Positions 12,015 to 24,210 of a DNA stretch of 64,000 nt are shown in pieces. Within the stretch, counting starts at the first letter, position 1. The number at the start of each line of letters is the position of its first letter. The translations under genes and the position numbers were made by a program. The notes under the pieces are model-generated. The model did not search any database and was not told the DNA's origin. It worked only from the letters and a program-made list of their open reading frames with translations. The DNA lies in the NCBI GenBank assembly GCA_032164245.1, contig JAVMKO010000001.1, forward strand, positions 286,509,041 to 286,573,040. Reading direction: 5' to 3'. Origin of the DNA: Sternotherus odoratus. Taxonomy: Eukaryota; Chordata; Testudines; Kinosternidae.

Positions 12015-12127
12015 CAGAGCCCTGCACAGATACTAACTGGGTATTCTCATCCAAACTGCTATCCGCAAAAATGGTCTGCGGATAACCACAAATATAAAGC
12101 GGATACCCATAGATTTGCAGGGCTCTA
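12015..12127. mobile_element. Short hAT-like inverted-repeat element
   Basis: Starts cAGAGCCCTGCA and ends TGCAGGGCTCT, giving an 11 bp perfect terminal inverted repeat around a core with repeated 'gcggat' motifs. An 8 bp target duplication could not be found, so family assignment is tentative. Confidence 0.55.
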
Positions 12128-12624
12128 CGTATGTAACCCACACTTCCCCTGGGTGTGGTATTGTGTCCCCTGTAGTGGCACCGACACCACTTAGCTAAGG
12201 CAGTGGCAGTCTAATTAATCTCTAAGAGCCATGTGGCTTTTAGCTCTTGCAGTAGAGGTTCATGCATTTAGCTCCAGAGGTCCCAGGTTTGATCCCACCC
12301 GCTAACAATTGGGGTCTGTCAGTGTTGCACACAGAACATGTGCGGTAATAGGAGGTGACAGTACAAGCTTCCATGTCTAACCAGGTTTGCAGGGTCTGCC
12401 TGTGATCCTCAGTCTGGGCAAAATCAGTTTTGGGGAGGGAGAGGAGTGGCGAAGGTGTTCAACATGGAGTGTTCTGTTTGTTGTAAAAACTGATTTTGAG
12501 GATGTTGGTTTTTTAGGGGCTTTTTTTTTTCCTGGTTGTTCATTTTGTTTTTCCTAAGAGGAATGGAAAACAAACAGAAAACCAGAACAATAGGAGGTAA
12601 CAGGAGGTTGAACAATATTACTGC

Positions 12625-13018
12625 TACAGTAAAACCTCGATTTAACGGACTAATTCGGGCGAGGGGGTGTCCATTAAATCAGAAAGTCCGTTATTTAATA
12701 ATTAAAAAAAACCGAGCTGTCGAGCAGCAGCCCGCCCGCCACAGGGCCGGGGCGGCAGCTCCGCAGCCTGCCAGCTGCCAGGACCCGGGCGGCAGCCGGG
12801 ATCCGTCAGCCAGCCCGCCCGGCTCCCGGCTGCTGGGACCAGGGCGGCAGCCGGGATTCGTCAGCCAGCCTGCCCGCTGGCGGGACCCGGCGGCAGCCGG
12901 GAGCCGGTAGCCAGCCCTCGACAAATGGATTTCGGATGCATCAGACTTGCTTAGAAATTTTGTCTGTTGCATCCGAAGTCCGTTAAATCGAGGTCCGTTA
13001 AATCGAGGGTTTACTGTA
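12625..13018. mobile_element. Tigger/pogo-like non-autonomous element with GC-rich core
   Basis: The left end is TA-CAGTAAAACCTCGATTTA followed by ACGGAC. The complement of the right end reads TA-CAGTAAACCCTCGATTTA followed by ACGGA. The flanking TA and the CAGTAAAACCTCGAT start fit the Tigger/pogo group of Tc1/mariner elements. The right end has two direct copies of 'tccgttaaatcgagg'; the left end has one copy plus an inverted partial copy near 12670-12695. The middle (about 12710-12915) is very GC-rich, with tandem units based on 'gggcggcagccggga'. There is no transposase. Frames on both strands through the core are compositional. Confidence 0.8.
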
Positions 13019-14536
13019 CTGAAATTCCCTGTTCTCTGCATAGGTAGACCATGTACTGGATCGGATAGCACTATTACTAGAACATTATGGACTGGATCCT
13101 GCAAAGTCCTGTGTGCAGCTGGTAGTGCAAAAGTGGTGTGCTCCAGGACAAATGGAGGCTTGCTTTGCGAGCAAATAAATTCAAATGCCAGGCCTGGTTC
13201 TCTGTGCTCTGAGTAGGGTTACGTCTTTGTGTGCCCACTCCCCCCCAATGGAAAATGCCCAGGGTAAGAACAGAGTATGCCGAGGTTGGAGAATAGACAT
13301 GCAGGGCAGCATGGGTTTAAGCGCAGTTCTCATTCTGTTAATCGGTGCTTAGCTTCCTGTGATTCCAGAGTGAGGAATGTGTCTGGATAGCAGCACTCTC
13401 ATCAGTGTGGTTCTTCTGTGCTGTCACGCTTTTACTTTGCACACAACTGCGTACCTGCGGTGTGCAGGATCAAACTACAATAGCTTAGTTATTTAGGTAT
13501 ATAAGCAGAGGATTCCCTTATCCACCCCCAGCCTCCCTAATAAAACAGTTAGGCCCCTGTTCATGAGAGAATATTTTTGATCTTGCTCTTGGACTACAAA
13601 ATCCCTTCCACGTTTTAAGAAGCCTAATGACTCCCAGTGGGGAAGAGATGCGCAAAAATTGCTATTGAAACAAGCAATGCAGGTAGTTTATTTTATGAAC
13701 AGCTTTGCCCTACATAGAGCAAGTTCCTTCTGTTCCAGAAAGAACAAAACATTATATTCAATGCATTAAAGTGCAGGTTGATTTACTGCATTCTTTGATC
13801 AGATGATCAAAACCCACTTTAACATTACTCACAGGGCAACACTTACTCCTAGCAGATATCATTCATAACATGCTTGACATATATACCGAGCATCCCAGTG
13901 CTTGCTAGCTGCATCAAGGATCATAGTTTTTGTTCAAGTGCTTGCTTTCTGAAGTAAACAGCAATAAAACTAAAATGAGATTCCCTGATATTGATTGTGC
14001 CAGCTCGGCCTGTGTGTGGAGGTGTTGTTTTTCCCCTGCTATGCTAAGTAAAAGAAACTAATTTGAGCCCTAGGAGACATACATGCAGGGCCCACTGGAA
14101 TTGCAAACTGGTTGCTGAATTAGCAGGTGAGACAAGAAGGTTTAACTATCAAATCCTTTATTGCCCCAGTGTGGGAAGCGAGCAATTAAAATGTGGGGGG
14201 AAATTGGTAGAAAACGGGGACTATAAAACATAGCAGATTAGAATGTTGTGGAATGACAGGCTTTAAATTACACAAGAGACTTGTTTTAAAGCAAGTCAAA
14301 TGTAATTTTTTTCAGCCCTACAAAGTCAGAAGTTGAAATGGATTGTTGCCATGTATAGGTCCTAGAGGGATGTTTTAACACAGAATAGGGCTTGTATTTT
14401 TCTTCTGATTGTTTGTATTTTGTAATTTCTCTTCATCCACTGGAAAATCGATTTCACCTTCCAAATATGGTTTGTGGAAGCTCAAGGTTGCTATTGATCA
14501 CATGTTGCTGGTGGTGTATGTGGGATAGATCTGAGG
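13019..14536. other. No gene recognised
   Basis: Short frames only, with no recognised repeat family over about 1.5 kb. Confidence 0.4.
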
Positions 14537-14805
14537 CAGTGGCGTAGCAGGTTTGTCTATGTGGAGGAGCGAGCACCAGGATAAAGGCGCCATATGGAAC
14601 GTGCCTCTTAGGCCTTGGCTCTGCACATGGGCATGTCCGCCGAAATGCCGCCGACAGAAACACTTCCTCTCTCGGTGGCGTTTCAGCGGCTTTACCTCTG
14701 CGCATGGGTATGGCTGCCAAAATGTCGCCAAAAGAAGCAGCGCCCTGCCGCCCCAGTCATGGACGGTGCCACGCCTGGTCCAGCAGCCCCTGCCGCCGGT
14801 GAGTC
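14537..14805. repeat. GC-rich repeat fragment, CAGTGGCGTAGC start
   Basis: Begins CAGTGGCGTAGCAGG, a typical hAT-type terminus. It continues with repeated 'aaatgccgccgacagaa' blocks, also found in the hAT-like element at 23.0 kb. The right terminus is missing or unrecognised. Overlapping frames on both strands here (14454-14936) are explained by this composition. Confidence 0.5.
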
Positions 14806-17146
14806 AAAAAAGTGCCACTTTGCCAATTCTAGGTTTATTGTCAAGAAATACTTTACTAGCATCTGAAGTATCTGAAGCATCTGTTCCTGGCCTCCATCAA
14901 AGTTGGAATACTGGGCTAAATAGCCCACTAGTCTGATCAGAAATGGTAATACCTATGCTCCTATAACCATGTGACATCCACCGATTTAATACATAATGTA
15001 TGGTAAAACAGGAATATTATATAAAAAAAAGACATGGGGAAAAAGACCCTAAAGGCATCAAGGAGCAATTAGTGGAAGGGCCCTGCCAGCACAGAAATGA
15101 GGTTACAGGAATTGGTAGGAATGTTAAGGAGCATGGAGTTGTTAATAAGGGTCCATTTTAGTTTGTCATCTTGTTCGTTGCCTGTTTGTTTTGTTTGGAT
15201 CATTTGGACCAGTTTTGTTTAAATATCATGTTTATGTTGTGCAGTGTGTCACTCTCAAATTTAAACAATGAAAAGACAAACATAAAGTTGTCAAAAAATG
15301 GTGTTGGCTACTAGTGAATTATAGCTCATTTTGTCTTGGCTGCCACATCTCCAGCTCTAGAGCTGGATTCCATGGGTGCATACTTGAAGGGTGAACTGCT
15401 AAAGGACAACTCTCTCTATGCGTGCTGGGGTGCATAGACATTACACTGCAACAGCAACCGAAGGGTTAATGGGCAGAACAGCAACTTTCCCACCTGTAGC
15501 TAATTGTTAGGCCGTCAGCAGTTGAGGTAAAAGGCTGCAACTCGGGCAGAGAGGGGCAAACTGGGAGGAAGTGGCACAAGGAGTCAGAACCTTCCAAGGA
15601 CAAAGCACTGGAATGAGCTGCTCTTTGAAAGGGAGCTGGGGGCAGATGGAGGTGAGGAGTGACTCCGCAGTGAGTCAGAGGGAGCAGAACTTAGCTGATC
15701 AATACTGAGTACCTAGCTGGAATCCAGAGGAGCGGGAGGGGCTGTCTGCCTCCAAGAAAGGGGATATAAAGCCCTCCACACACGGTGGCAAGCACTATTG
15801 AGCCCAGGGTGTGGCTGAAGACCTGGCATAAGGCCATTGGATTTGGTTGGACTCTGTCCTCCTCCAGAAAGGCTGGGGTGGCTATAAGTGACTTGGCTGC
15901 AGAGCTGAGTGATGAGGAGGGGCAAGCCACTGCAGGCTTGGAGTGGCTCTAGACAGGAGTTGCCAGAGTTAGAAGCTGCTACGTTATCCCGTGCCACATG
16001 GGGGGTACATTGTTCTGGTGAGTCACTTTTCAAGGTCCAAACAAGTGCCTATCCTAGTCACACTCCCCACATTTGGTTATGTGCAGGTGTTGGCTCCTCC
16101 CTGTATCCTCCGGTGTGCACATCCCTCCACTCAAGCATTGTCACATGCTGGGCTGGCCCTTTAAGGGCAATGGGCTTAGCCCACTTGTGTCTTGTTAGCT
16201 GCTTCCCCCAGTGATGGGTGTTGAGGTAGATAAGAGGGAGCCTGCCGGTGGGACTGAATCCAAAATTAATAGGCTGGTTTCTTTTTCCCTCAGCACCACT
16301 GTTCCTTATGTGCCATGGTACATTATTAAAACGGGTTTTATTAAAACTAGACTTACATAGCCAAGGGGAAGCTTAATGGGAATGTCTAAATTACACCATT
16401 TCAACCATGTGCATGTATAGCGCACACAACATTGCACAGAGCAGACTGGATAAAAATGAAGTCCAAACTGCAGATGGAGAATAAACACTTTACCTTAATT
16501 AATGCTAACTTTTTATAGTACTTGGAGGACCCACATGCTGAAGGATGTAATTCTATTCCCATTTGGTCACGCAGAAGCTAATTCTGATGAATCTGCTAAT
16601 TTTGCCAGAGAGAATTCATAGTTGCCTATCATCACCCTAGTACTTTCCCCCCATAATGACTTGTTTGACAGCTGTTGTTTTCATGTAAATTTCACAATAC
16701 AGTTTATGCATCTTAGTGAAGTGATATAACTCAGCAGATAGTTGCTGTTTTTTAATGGAACTAAATATAGCTAATACAATATTTCTGAAATGCAGTGTTA
16801 CCCATCATGTTCGTCTCTCACATTTATGGGCCAAATTCTGCTCTCACTTATACCTGTTCAGTCCTGTTGAGATCACTGAGATTAGATGGATGTAACTCAA
16901 GGCACATCTGCCCTATTTATGTTGCTGAAAGTTAATCAGTTCAGCCACCAAATAGTCTGTGGGCTTGTTTTTCGACATCTTTGCATCTTTTGTAGTAATT
17001 TTACCTCCCTGAAAAGGGAGTGTATAAGTGAGCGCTAGTGTTTTATACCCACTTTGCACAGGTGTAAATGGCAACACAAAGTGAAAGCCGGTGGATGATC
17101 TGGTTTTGTGCCGCGGTCAGAAATTATACAGCAGGAATGTGCCTCG
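14806..17146. other. No gene recognised
   Basis: About 2.3 kb with short frames only. A relic starting 'gggccaaattctgctctca' at 16829 resembles a short dispersed repeat also seen at 26.79 kb. Confidence 0.4.
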
Positions 17147-17350
17147 TAGGCCTGGGCCACACTGGGTGGGGAAGGGAAGAGGTTGACCTAAGATACACCG
17201 ACTTCAACTATGCTATTCTCATAGCTGAAGCTGTGTATCTTAGGGCGACTTACGTGGCCATTCACATGGTGGCAAATCGACCACTGCCACTCCCCCATCA
17301 ATTCCGCTTCCGCCTTTTGCGGAGGTGGAGTTCCGGAGTCAATGGGGATT
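17147..17350. mobile_element. Hairpin-bearing short DNA element (family H), copy 1
   Basis: Starts 'taggcctgggccacactgg', continues 'gacctaagatacaccgactt', and holds an internal hairpin around 'cttcaactatgc...gcatagctgaag'-type arms. It ends near 'ggagttccggagtcaatggg'. The same block order is found at 58.57 and 62.46 kb. The right terminus is lost where CR1 sequence begins. Confidence 0.6.
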
Positions 17351-17354
17351 ATGT

Positions 17355-18310
17355 TTTCCAATGTGCATTACTTTTATCTGCCATTTTGTTGCCCACTCAC
17401 CCAGCTTTGAGAGATCCCTTTGTAACTCTTCAGTCTGCTTTTGACTTAACTGTGTTGAGTAGTTTTGTATCATATGTACCGTATATACTCGAGTATAAGC
17501 CGAGTTTTTCAGCCCACTTTTTGGGCTGAAAAAAGCCGCCTCGGCTTATACTCGAGTCAGTGAAAAATGTGCGCCCCGGTTCCTCCCCTCCCCGCCGGAC
17601 AAAAAAAAAAAAAAAAAAAAAGCGCCTCGCTCTCCTGTCCCCGCCGCGCGGGCGGGCTGCCGGGAGCATCCCGGTTCCCCCCTCCCCGCCGCGGGCGGGC
17701 TGCCGGGAGCGCTCCCGGCAGCCCGCCCGCGGCGGGGAGGGGGGAACCGGGATGCTCCCGGCAGCCCGCCCGCGGCGGGGAGGGGGGAACCGGGACGCTC
17801 CCGGCAGCCCGCCCGCGCGGCGGGGACGGGAGAGCGAGGCGCTTTTTTTTTTTTTTTTTTTGTCCGGCGGGGAGGGGAGGAACCGGGGCGCACATTTTTT
17901 TTTTTTGGTCCGGCGGGGAGGGGGGAACCTCGGCAGCCCGCCCGCGGCGGGAAAGGGGGAACCTAGGCTTATACTCGAGTCAATAACTTTTCCAGCTTTT
18001 TGTAGTAAAATTAGGTGCATCAGCTTATATTCGGGTCGACCTATACTCGAGTATATACGGTAAGTTTTCCCACCTTGCTGTTTCCCCTTTTTCCAGATTA
18101 TTTATGAATATGTTGATTAGTACTAGTCCCAGTACAGACCCCTGGGGGACACCACTATTTAACTTCTCCATTCTGAAAATTGACCATTTATACCAAACTT
18201 TTGTTTCCTATCTTTTAAGCAGTTATTGATCCATGAGAGGACTTTCAAGGTTATCTGGGGCAAAGTTATTCTGAGTGAGTGGCTAAATACTGTAACAAGT
18301 GAATGACAGA
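17355..18310 (-). mobile_element. CR1 LINE reverse-transcriptase fragment (antisense), interrupted
   Basis: The left part (about 17355-17476) and right part (18063-about 18310) are both antisense CR1. Blocks include 'gagagatccctttgtaactc', 'gacttaactgtgttgagtag', then 'ttatttatgaatatgttgat', 'gtcccagtacagacccctgg' and 'tgatccatgagaggacttt'. They are contiguous once the element at 17477-18062 is removed, so that element inserted into a pre-existing CR1. Minus-strand reading of the left part gives YDTKLLNTVKSKAD, the region that in CR1 follows the FADDTKL motif. It is a pseudogene fragment. Confidence 0.7.
17477..18062. mobile_element. 586 bp inverted-repeat element with palindromic GC-rich core (family A)
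   Basis: The left end is TA-CCGTATATACTCGAGTAT-AAGCC; the right end is the complement, finishing CTCGAGTATATACGG-TA. The flanking TA is consistent with a TA target duplication. The first 80 bp fold back on themselves (GAGTATAAGCCGAG near 17490 against CTCGGCTTATACTC near 17545). The right end carries two direct copies of the subterminal block. The core (about 17568-17893) is a large GC-rich imperfect palindrome centred between 17710 and 17711. It is built from about 43 bp units containing 'cagcccgcccgcggcgggga' and has A21 and T18-type runs at matching positions in the two arms. There is no transposase. Long frames on both strands are artefacts of the palindrome. Confidence 0.85.
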
Positions 18311-21300
18311 GATACCTGGTACTACTCTAATGCCTTTCCATCAAGTTAGATGGAACATGAAGCGACACTTGAGAGTTATTAGCCAGATCTAAACACTGGC
18401 AAGATATTGCTAATATGAAATATAAAATGATTTACTCATAATGAATAAAGGACTATTGGATTTTGTGTAAGGTATTAGCTTTCACAGTTCAGTCTGCATA
18501 AAGTCATAATGTATAGACATCACATGCACAAAGCCACGTGAGAGAGACTCCCTGTAGACTGGAGAAACCTGTGCAATGAATTACATATCAGATTAACAGG
18601 AAAAGCAGAGAAGTTTTGGCTGCTGACTTTTACATTTAAATAGCAGTCCCAACCACTCATAGCTATTAAATGATAAAGTGATCCCATGGTCCTTTTCATG
18701 AGAATAAGGGTCCTAACCTTGGTGTTCTGGCCAAATTCCAGCTCTGATGATTACATGCTCCCTGCCTAAATTAATTCTGCAGTTTCAATTAGAGAAGTTA
18801 TTCTTCACTTCCTCTCCCCAAACCTGTATTACTGCTGCTTTAATCCATTGCTCTTTTTCAGTGGAGAATAAGCAATTTAAATACCAACAAATTTAAATAT
18901 CAGCAGTCAGTTTAGTACTTTGAGGTCCTTCAAGATGAGACAATTGACAATAGTATTGTGCTTTACTGTTGTCGAAGAGCAGGCATGTACTGTACTTAAT
19001 GGATTATTTTATTTTAGTATAAAGAAAACAACTGAACAGATATGAAGCCTTTTTTTCCCAGAACTCAGACTGGATTGTGGCTCACTCTGTCACAGCAGCT
19101 AGCTGGAAATAACTCAAGGGGTGTTATGTGGAGGGTAGAGGGAGTCCTCCTGAAAGGTAAAGGTATAGTACAGAGGAGAAAACTCTGCGGTTTCATAACT
19201 ATATACATCCTGCATATAAGGTAATTTAATATTAGCAGTGTAAATGACTCCTGCTATAACCTGTTGTGGGAATACAGTAAGACTTTACATAGAAAATGAT
19301 GTAGCGTTGTGAAAACAGTAGAATATTTGTGTCATGGACAGAGTAAAAATACCACCCTTGAAAAAGCAACAGCTTCTCTATACCCCTTGAGGGGCTTGCT
19401 AGTGTATTTTAATCTACTTATTCAACTCTATGGTAGCAATTCCAAGAAGAGGGGCTTTGCCCAATTACAATTCAGTTAGTTCAGAACAACAGGATGGCTT
19501 GTATTGTTAAGAGCAGGACTCTGGAAGTAATGTGCAGTGGATTTAGCAGCAGCAACCATTTTATTTAACATTAATGGCAAAGTTACATATTCCTGTGCGC
19601 CAGCAGATGGTGCCCTTTTTATATTAACTAGCTACATATACATCTTTACCCAGATATCTCTCTTATCTGACTCTTCCGTAATAGTAGTTTGTATGTTAAT
19701 TGAGACACTGTCTTGGATCCATAATTCAGACACAGTCAGCCATCCCCTCTCCTTCCAGCTGTCTGGCAGCCTGCGTCTCTTGGTAATGTCCTATCTCTGC
19801 ATGTTCCCCTCCATCCCTCACTGAGCTGAACTGGCATTTTCAGCATGGTGAATCAGCATAGCTGGCATTGAATTAGCAATTCTTAGAATTTCTGGGTATT
19901 CAACTGCACTTCGATGAGGTAATTACTTCTGAAAATACCAGTTCAGCACAGCCGTGGACAAACAGAAAAGAGATGCAGACTTTCCCAGCGGGGACAGCTG
20001 GGACTGCTGATGAAGGATGGATGAATCTGTTTGGGGAAAACAAATCAACCTACTACGCCATGGTTCTGAAAAACTTCAAGATGAGTTCCTATCTTAGTGA
20101 CAATGTTTGCAACAATTCCAAAAAGAGATTTGGTGTAGTTGATTGGTGGTTTTGTTTTTATTTTGTTTTTTGGTTCTTGAGGTTTTTTGTTTTTTTGCCA
20201 TTGTTACTATCTAGTTTTCACAAAGGCCCATGATCTAATGATCTCAAATGCTGAGTTACTTTTCTGGTTGTATCCCTGCAGAGCTGCTAATGATGCTGTA
20301 CTTGGATAGTCTCCTAGGAAGCCCCATGTGGCTTCATCTTTAGGAGCAGCAACGACGTTTGAGAATGAAATGCAAATATGTGGTGCAATGAATGATGATA
20401 CGGCGCCATTGTGAACTTGATGATAGGTTGCATTGTATGCCACCACATATTTGTACCAGTGCTGTCATCTGTACAGCGTAGTTTAATAGTGGAACACCAC
20501 TCTCTACTATACTTGAAACAAACTAATAGGTGACTGGAAGGATGTCATGTTAGCATTGAAAAGGGCAAAAGTCATGAGGAAAAGCTGTAATAAATGATAC
20601 TTTATGTATGGCATGCAGACTTTACTTAATAAATGCACTCATCCAAAATGGATTTGAGACCCACATTTGCGTGGTATTTGTTCCCAATAAAAGAAGTGGT
20701 ACTGTCCATCCATATCAGAGTGTTGTGTGAGATTATCAGTACATGTAAACAACTACTCCAGAGTCATATGAAGTCTTAATTGGACAACACATCTGGCATT
20801 TTCCCATAGAACAAGCCCACATAGAGGATCAGATGCTAAGTATTTTAAATGGAGTAAAATTCCCATTAAAAGATCATTTGGTGGGTTATGTGAAAAGCAA
20901 TGTTCTAGCCATAGAACCTATTCTTTCAAAAGATAGGGAATACGCTGTCTTGTCTTCTGAACTCTCTCAAGTATTTCTCCAGCACCCATCCCACTGGTTT
21001 CTAAGCATTGTGCTATTTATATATGTTGCTATTTAACTGGGAGGCACGTGGGAATGCCCATCCACTTGTCTCGTTATTTGTTTGATGCTTTTGTAATGCT
21101 GAAAAGTAAAACGAGGTCGCAGAGCAGAAGGGGAAAGGAAAATAGTGATTCCATAGCCAAGGAGGAACAAATGATGTTTACTAATTGATTGAAACAGCCC
21201 TGGAATGAATATCTTCCTATGCTGCTATACTAGTGATATTAGCCAGAGACGACGTACTGCAATTTGCTACATTAGCATTGGGTTTGTGTTGGTCTATGAT

Positions 21301-22995
21301 CAACTATGGTTCATGAGATCAGTCCTAGTCAATAAGAGTTTTGACATTAGCTAGAATTGGGTCTGAGGTGGAGTCAATTCCTAGCCCGAATATCTTTGTC
21401 AGATCCACAGAACCTGTGCTAGGCCCTGGCTTGAAGGAATTGCTTGGGAGGAGCCCTTCAGTATGCCAGATCTACAAGGAGATCGGACTTTTCCACAAGG
21501 ATAGATCACAGGACCTCCTAATCTAAGCCTGGGGCTCTACCTCTCCTGCTTCTTCCCAGTGGGACACAGACTCCTGTTCCTCTTCAGGGATCAATGCACT
21601 TTGGCAAGTATGTGCCACAACTGCGCGCAGCCTTTTCACAACAGGGCCTAGTGAAGTCCTTGGTTTCACATAGTGAAGCAAAGGCTAAGGCAGAGTTCAG
21701 ACTGGCCAGCACCGGGGCTTCCTCAAGCCATCCTGCTGTAGGAACCATCTTCATTTCCTTTCTCTGTCTCTGTTCATCTTGTATCAGTCCCAACTAAAAA
21801 AACCAGTGTCTCTGTGAGCCCAGTCCTTGTCACTTCTTCTGCCCATTCTTATCCTGCTACAAAGCCAGGCTGCATTCCCATGTTCATTGTTTCATTGGAG
21901 TTTCCAATGTCGCTGTAGGGTCTTCCATTGAGATGGGTTGGCTCCAGCCAGTTCTTAGCTATCTCAGTTGATCAGAATAGGTCACTGTGTGACAAAGCAC
22001 CTCCCGTCTCCTGATTTTGCCCCAGAAGCAGTGTTTTAACCCTTCTGCATCCGCTGGGTGGCAATAGCACAGTGATAGGTAGAGAGTCATACAGATAGTT
22101 CATAAAAATATTACAGCAAATCCCCCCTTCTCTCACATCTTCCTTTTAAAGAGATTATGTAGTTCAGACAAAGACAACTGCATCTACTAGTTTCTTTTGG
22201 AGATATCACCGGGGGTTGGTGTCAAAGAAAAATAAATTAAGCAAAACATATGCAAAGACAATTAGCAACACAAGTAGGATTATGCTGTATTACAGTCTTG
22301 AGTGAAACAAGATGTTTAAATGCCCAGCATGCTATAGAATCTGGATTATTCTTTGTGCAGGGAATAGTGATAAGATAATGGTACAGGCATTCCCTTTGAC
22401 CACAGGAAAGCTTTGCTCATGTATGTCTAAGTATATTTTATAATCATTAAGAGCAATGAAATCAACTCAACAGATGAAACCAGAAGATCAGAAGAAAACT
22501 TTTTCCAAGTCAAAGCCCTCTTCCCTATGTTGCGTAGGTTGCAAACAGCTGCAGGAGTCAGAAGTTGCTATTTCGCTGCCCCCACAAACACCTTTGGAAT
22601 AAGCAAACAAAAAATCAGTATGGGGAGAATAGTAACATTGAGTCCTTCTTCATCCTCTCAGTGATTGGGAAAGAGAATGAGATTTGCATAGAACCGAAAT
22701 AAGCACTTTGTGGGACACTTTCCCCTTCTAGTGGCTGGTCCATATAAGAGGTCTGAGTTTGCAGTAGCTTCCTCCTAAGGAATATACTCTTATTTCTGGA
22801 GCCATAGAAGCTCAGGTTTTTAGTGCTGAGGGTCCCAAAGTATAAATCCTGCTATTAGCCCAACAATACTGATTATGCTGACTTTCCTTTCCATTCCTGC
22901 ACACGAAAACCAGCTGTCCATTCTTACTGTCCCAGCAGGAGACACCCAGGCAGTCCTCACGAAGAAAAGCCCCCTTGTCCACCCCTGCAAAGCTC
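18311..22995. other. No gene recognised (4.7 kb)
   Basis: Only short frames without recognisable domains, and no clear repeat family. A CTCF-like 13-mer with one mismatch is present at 19600-19612 (plus strand). The region looks like intergenic or intronic single-copy sequence. Confidence 0.4.
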
Positions 22996-23003
22996 CCTGT
23001 GAG

Positions 23004-23319
23004 CAGGGCCTGCATGAACATTTTTGCTGCCCTAGGCGGCTAATGAGAACAGTAGCGGAATTCTTCCGAAAATGGGCGGAGCTTCCGGAGGAGCCAAAAA
23101 AAAAGGGGAGGGGGGGTGAAAGATTCCACAGGTTTGAGTCTCACTGCCAAAATGCCACCGACAGAAGAAGCAGTCGAGTGGGCATGTCCACCGTAATGCC
23201 GCCAAAAGTTTTCCTGGGAGCTGTCGCCGAACTGCCGCTGATGGTGAGATAATGCCACCCTCAAAACTGGTGGTACCCTAGGCGACCATCTAATTCGCCT
23301 TATGCTTGCACCAGCCCTG
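23004..23319. mobile_element. 316 bp hAT-like non-autonomous element with perfect 8 bp target duplication
   Basis: Begins CAGGGCCTGCATGAACA and ends TGCTTGCACCAGCCCTG, imperfect inverted termini typical of hAT elements. It is flanked on both sides by CCTGTGAG (22996-23003 and 23320-23327), a perfect 8 bp target-site duplication as expected for hAT transposition. The interior has repeated 'aaatgccgcc' blocks and a 'gccctaggcg' motif near each end. It has no coding capacity. Confidence 0.88.
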
Positions 23320-23327
23320 CCTGTGAG

Positions 23328-24210
23328 TTGGTTAGATTTACCAACCCTCCCACCACCCACACCCTGCCCGGACTTGGGGAGGTGCACATTGCCAGAGAAG
23401 TGGCCACCTAGGAAGAGAGAAGAGAATGTTCAGGGGATGAAGTGAATTAACACATTGTCCAATAAATCTGGCTATGCCCCACATTTCCCAGCTAGCTTCC
23501 CCTTTCTCTCTACCCTACTTTCCAGGCTTTACTTGCCACTTGCAGTCACCCTGGCAGGGGGAAATTGCAGCTGCTTTTAGCTACAGCTAAGCCCCCGGCA
23601 GAATTTCTGCCTGGGTGAATTTAGCCCACTGTAAATAAATAGTTATGGCAGAGAGCATAGCAGTATGTTAACCTCTTTTCATACAGTGGAGTCAAAATGT
23701 TTCTGACTCAACCAGTGTCCCAGAGGATCAAGATTAGGGGACTTTGGTGTAACATAGGAAAGGGCATGATCTGAAGAAACCTTGGGAATACTGCACGGAA
23801 GGGAGTCAGCACCGTAAGAACTGGATGGAGTGGAATGAAGCATGAGAGAAATTAAATATCTGTCACTAGAGGGCAACATAGTATCAGATAAGTGGATGAA
23901 CGCTCCCCTGGAAGTCACTGAAATATGGGGACAGGAGCATAACACCATATGGAGGGCAGGCCGATGAATCACAGCAGAATGAGAAAGTGGGTTTTGCTTC
24001 CCTTACTCATTAGACTGAAAATATTCAGCAAAGGAGGGGGGTAGAGCTTGGGGCGGGGGGGGTAGAGCTGAGGAGGGGAATTCATCCGCTGTGATTGGAT
24101 CAATAATAACAACTGCTATATGGTGTCCTACCTGACTGAAGACATGACATACTCATTTTCATCGCCAAGGCAGAGAAGGGTCGGGGGGGCGGGGGAGGTG
24201 GAGTATAAAA
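23328..24210. other. No gene recognised
   Basis: Mixed sequence, G-rich at 24030-24065 and 24180-24205. A CTCF-like 13-mer (one mismatch) lies at 23863-23875 (plus strand). Confidence 0.4.

Noticed and set aside
14454..14936. Overlapping frames of 77-127 codons on both strands
   Set aside because: They fall in a GC-rich dispersed repeat also found at 23.0 kb; no protein family fits.
17568..17960. Regular 43 bp repeats considered as a CRISPR array
   Set aside because: Units are contiguous without spacers, arranged as a palindrome inside a DNA element, and the genome is vertebrate.
17430..18063. Long open frames on both strands (112-196 codons) rich in Pro, Arg, Gly with Lys or Phe runs
   Set aside because: They lie in the GC-rich palindrome of the family A element. 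The same frame appears on both strands because the sequence is its own complement. No host protein is indicated.
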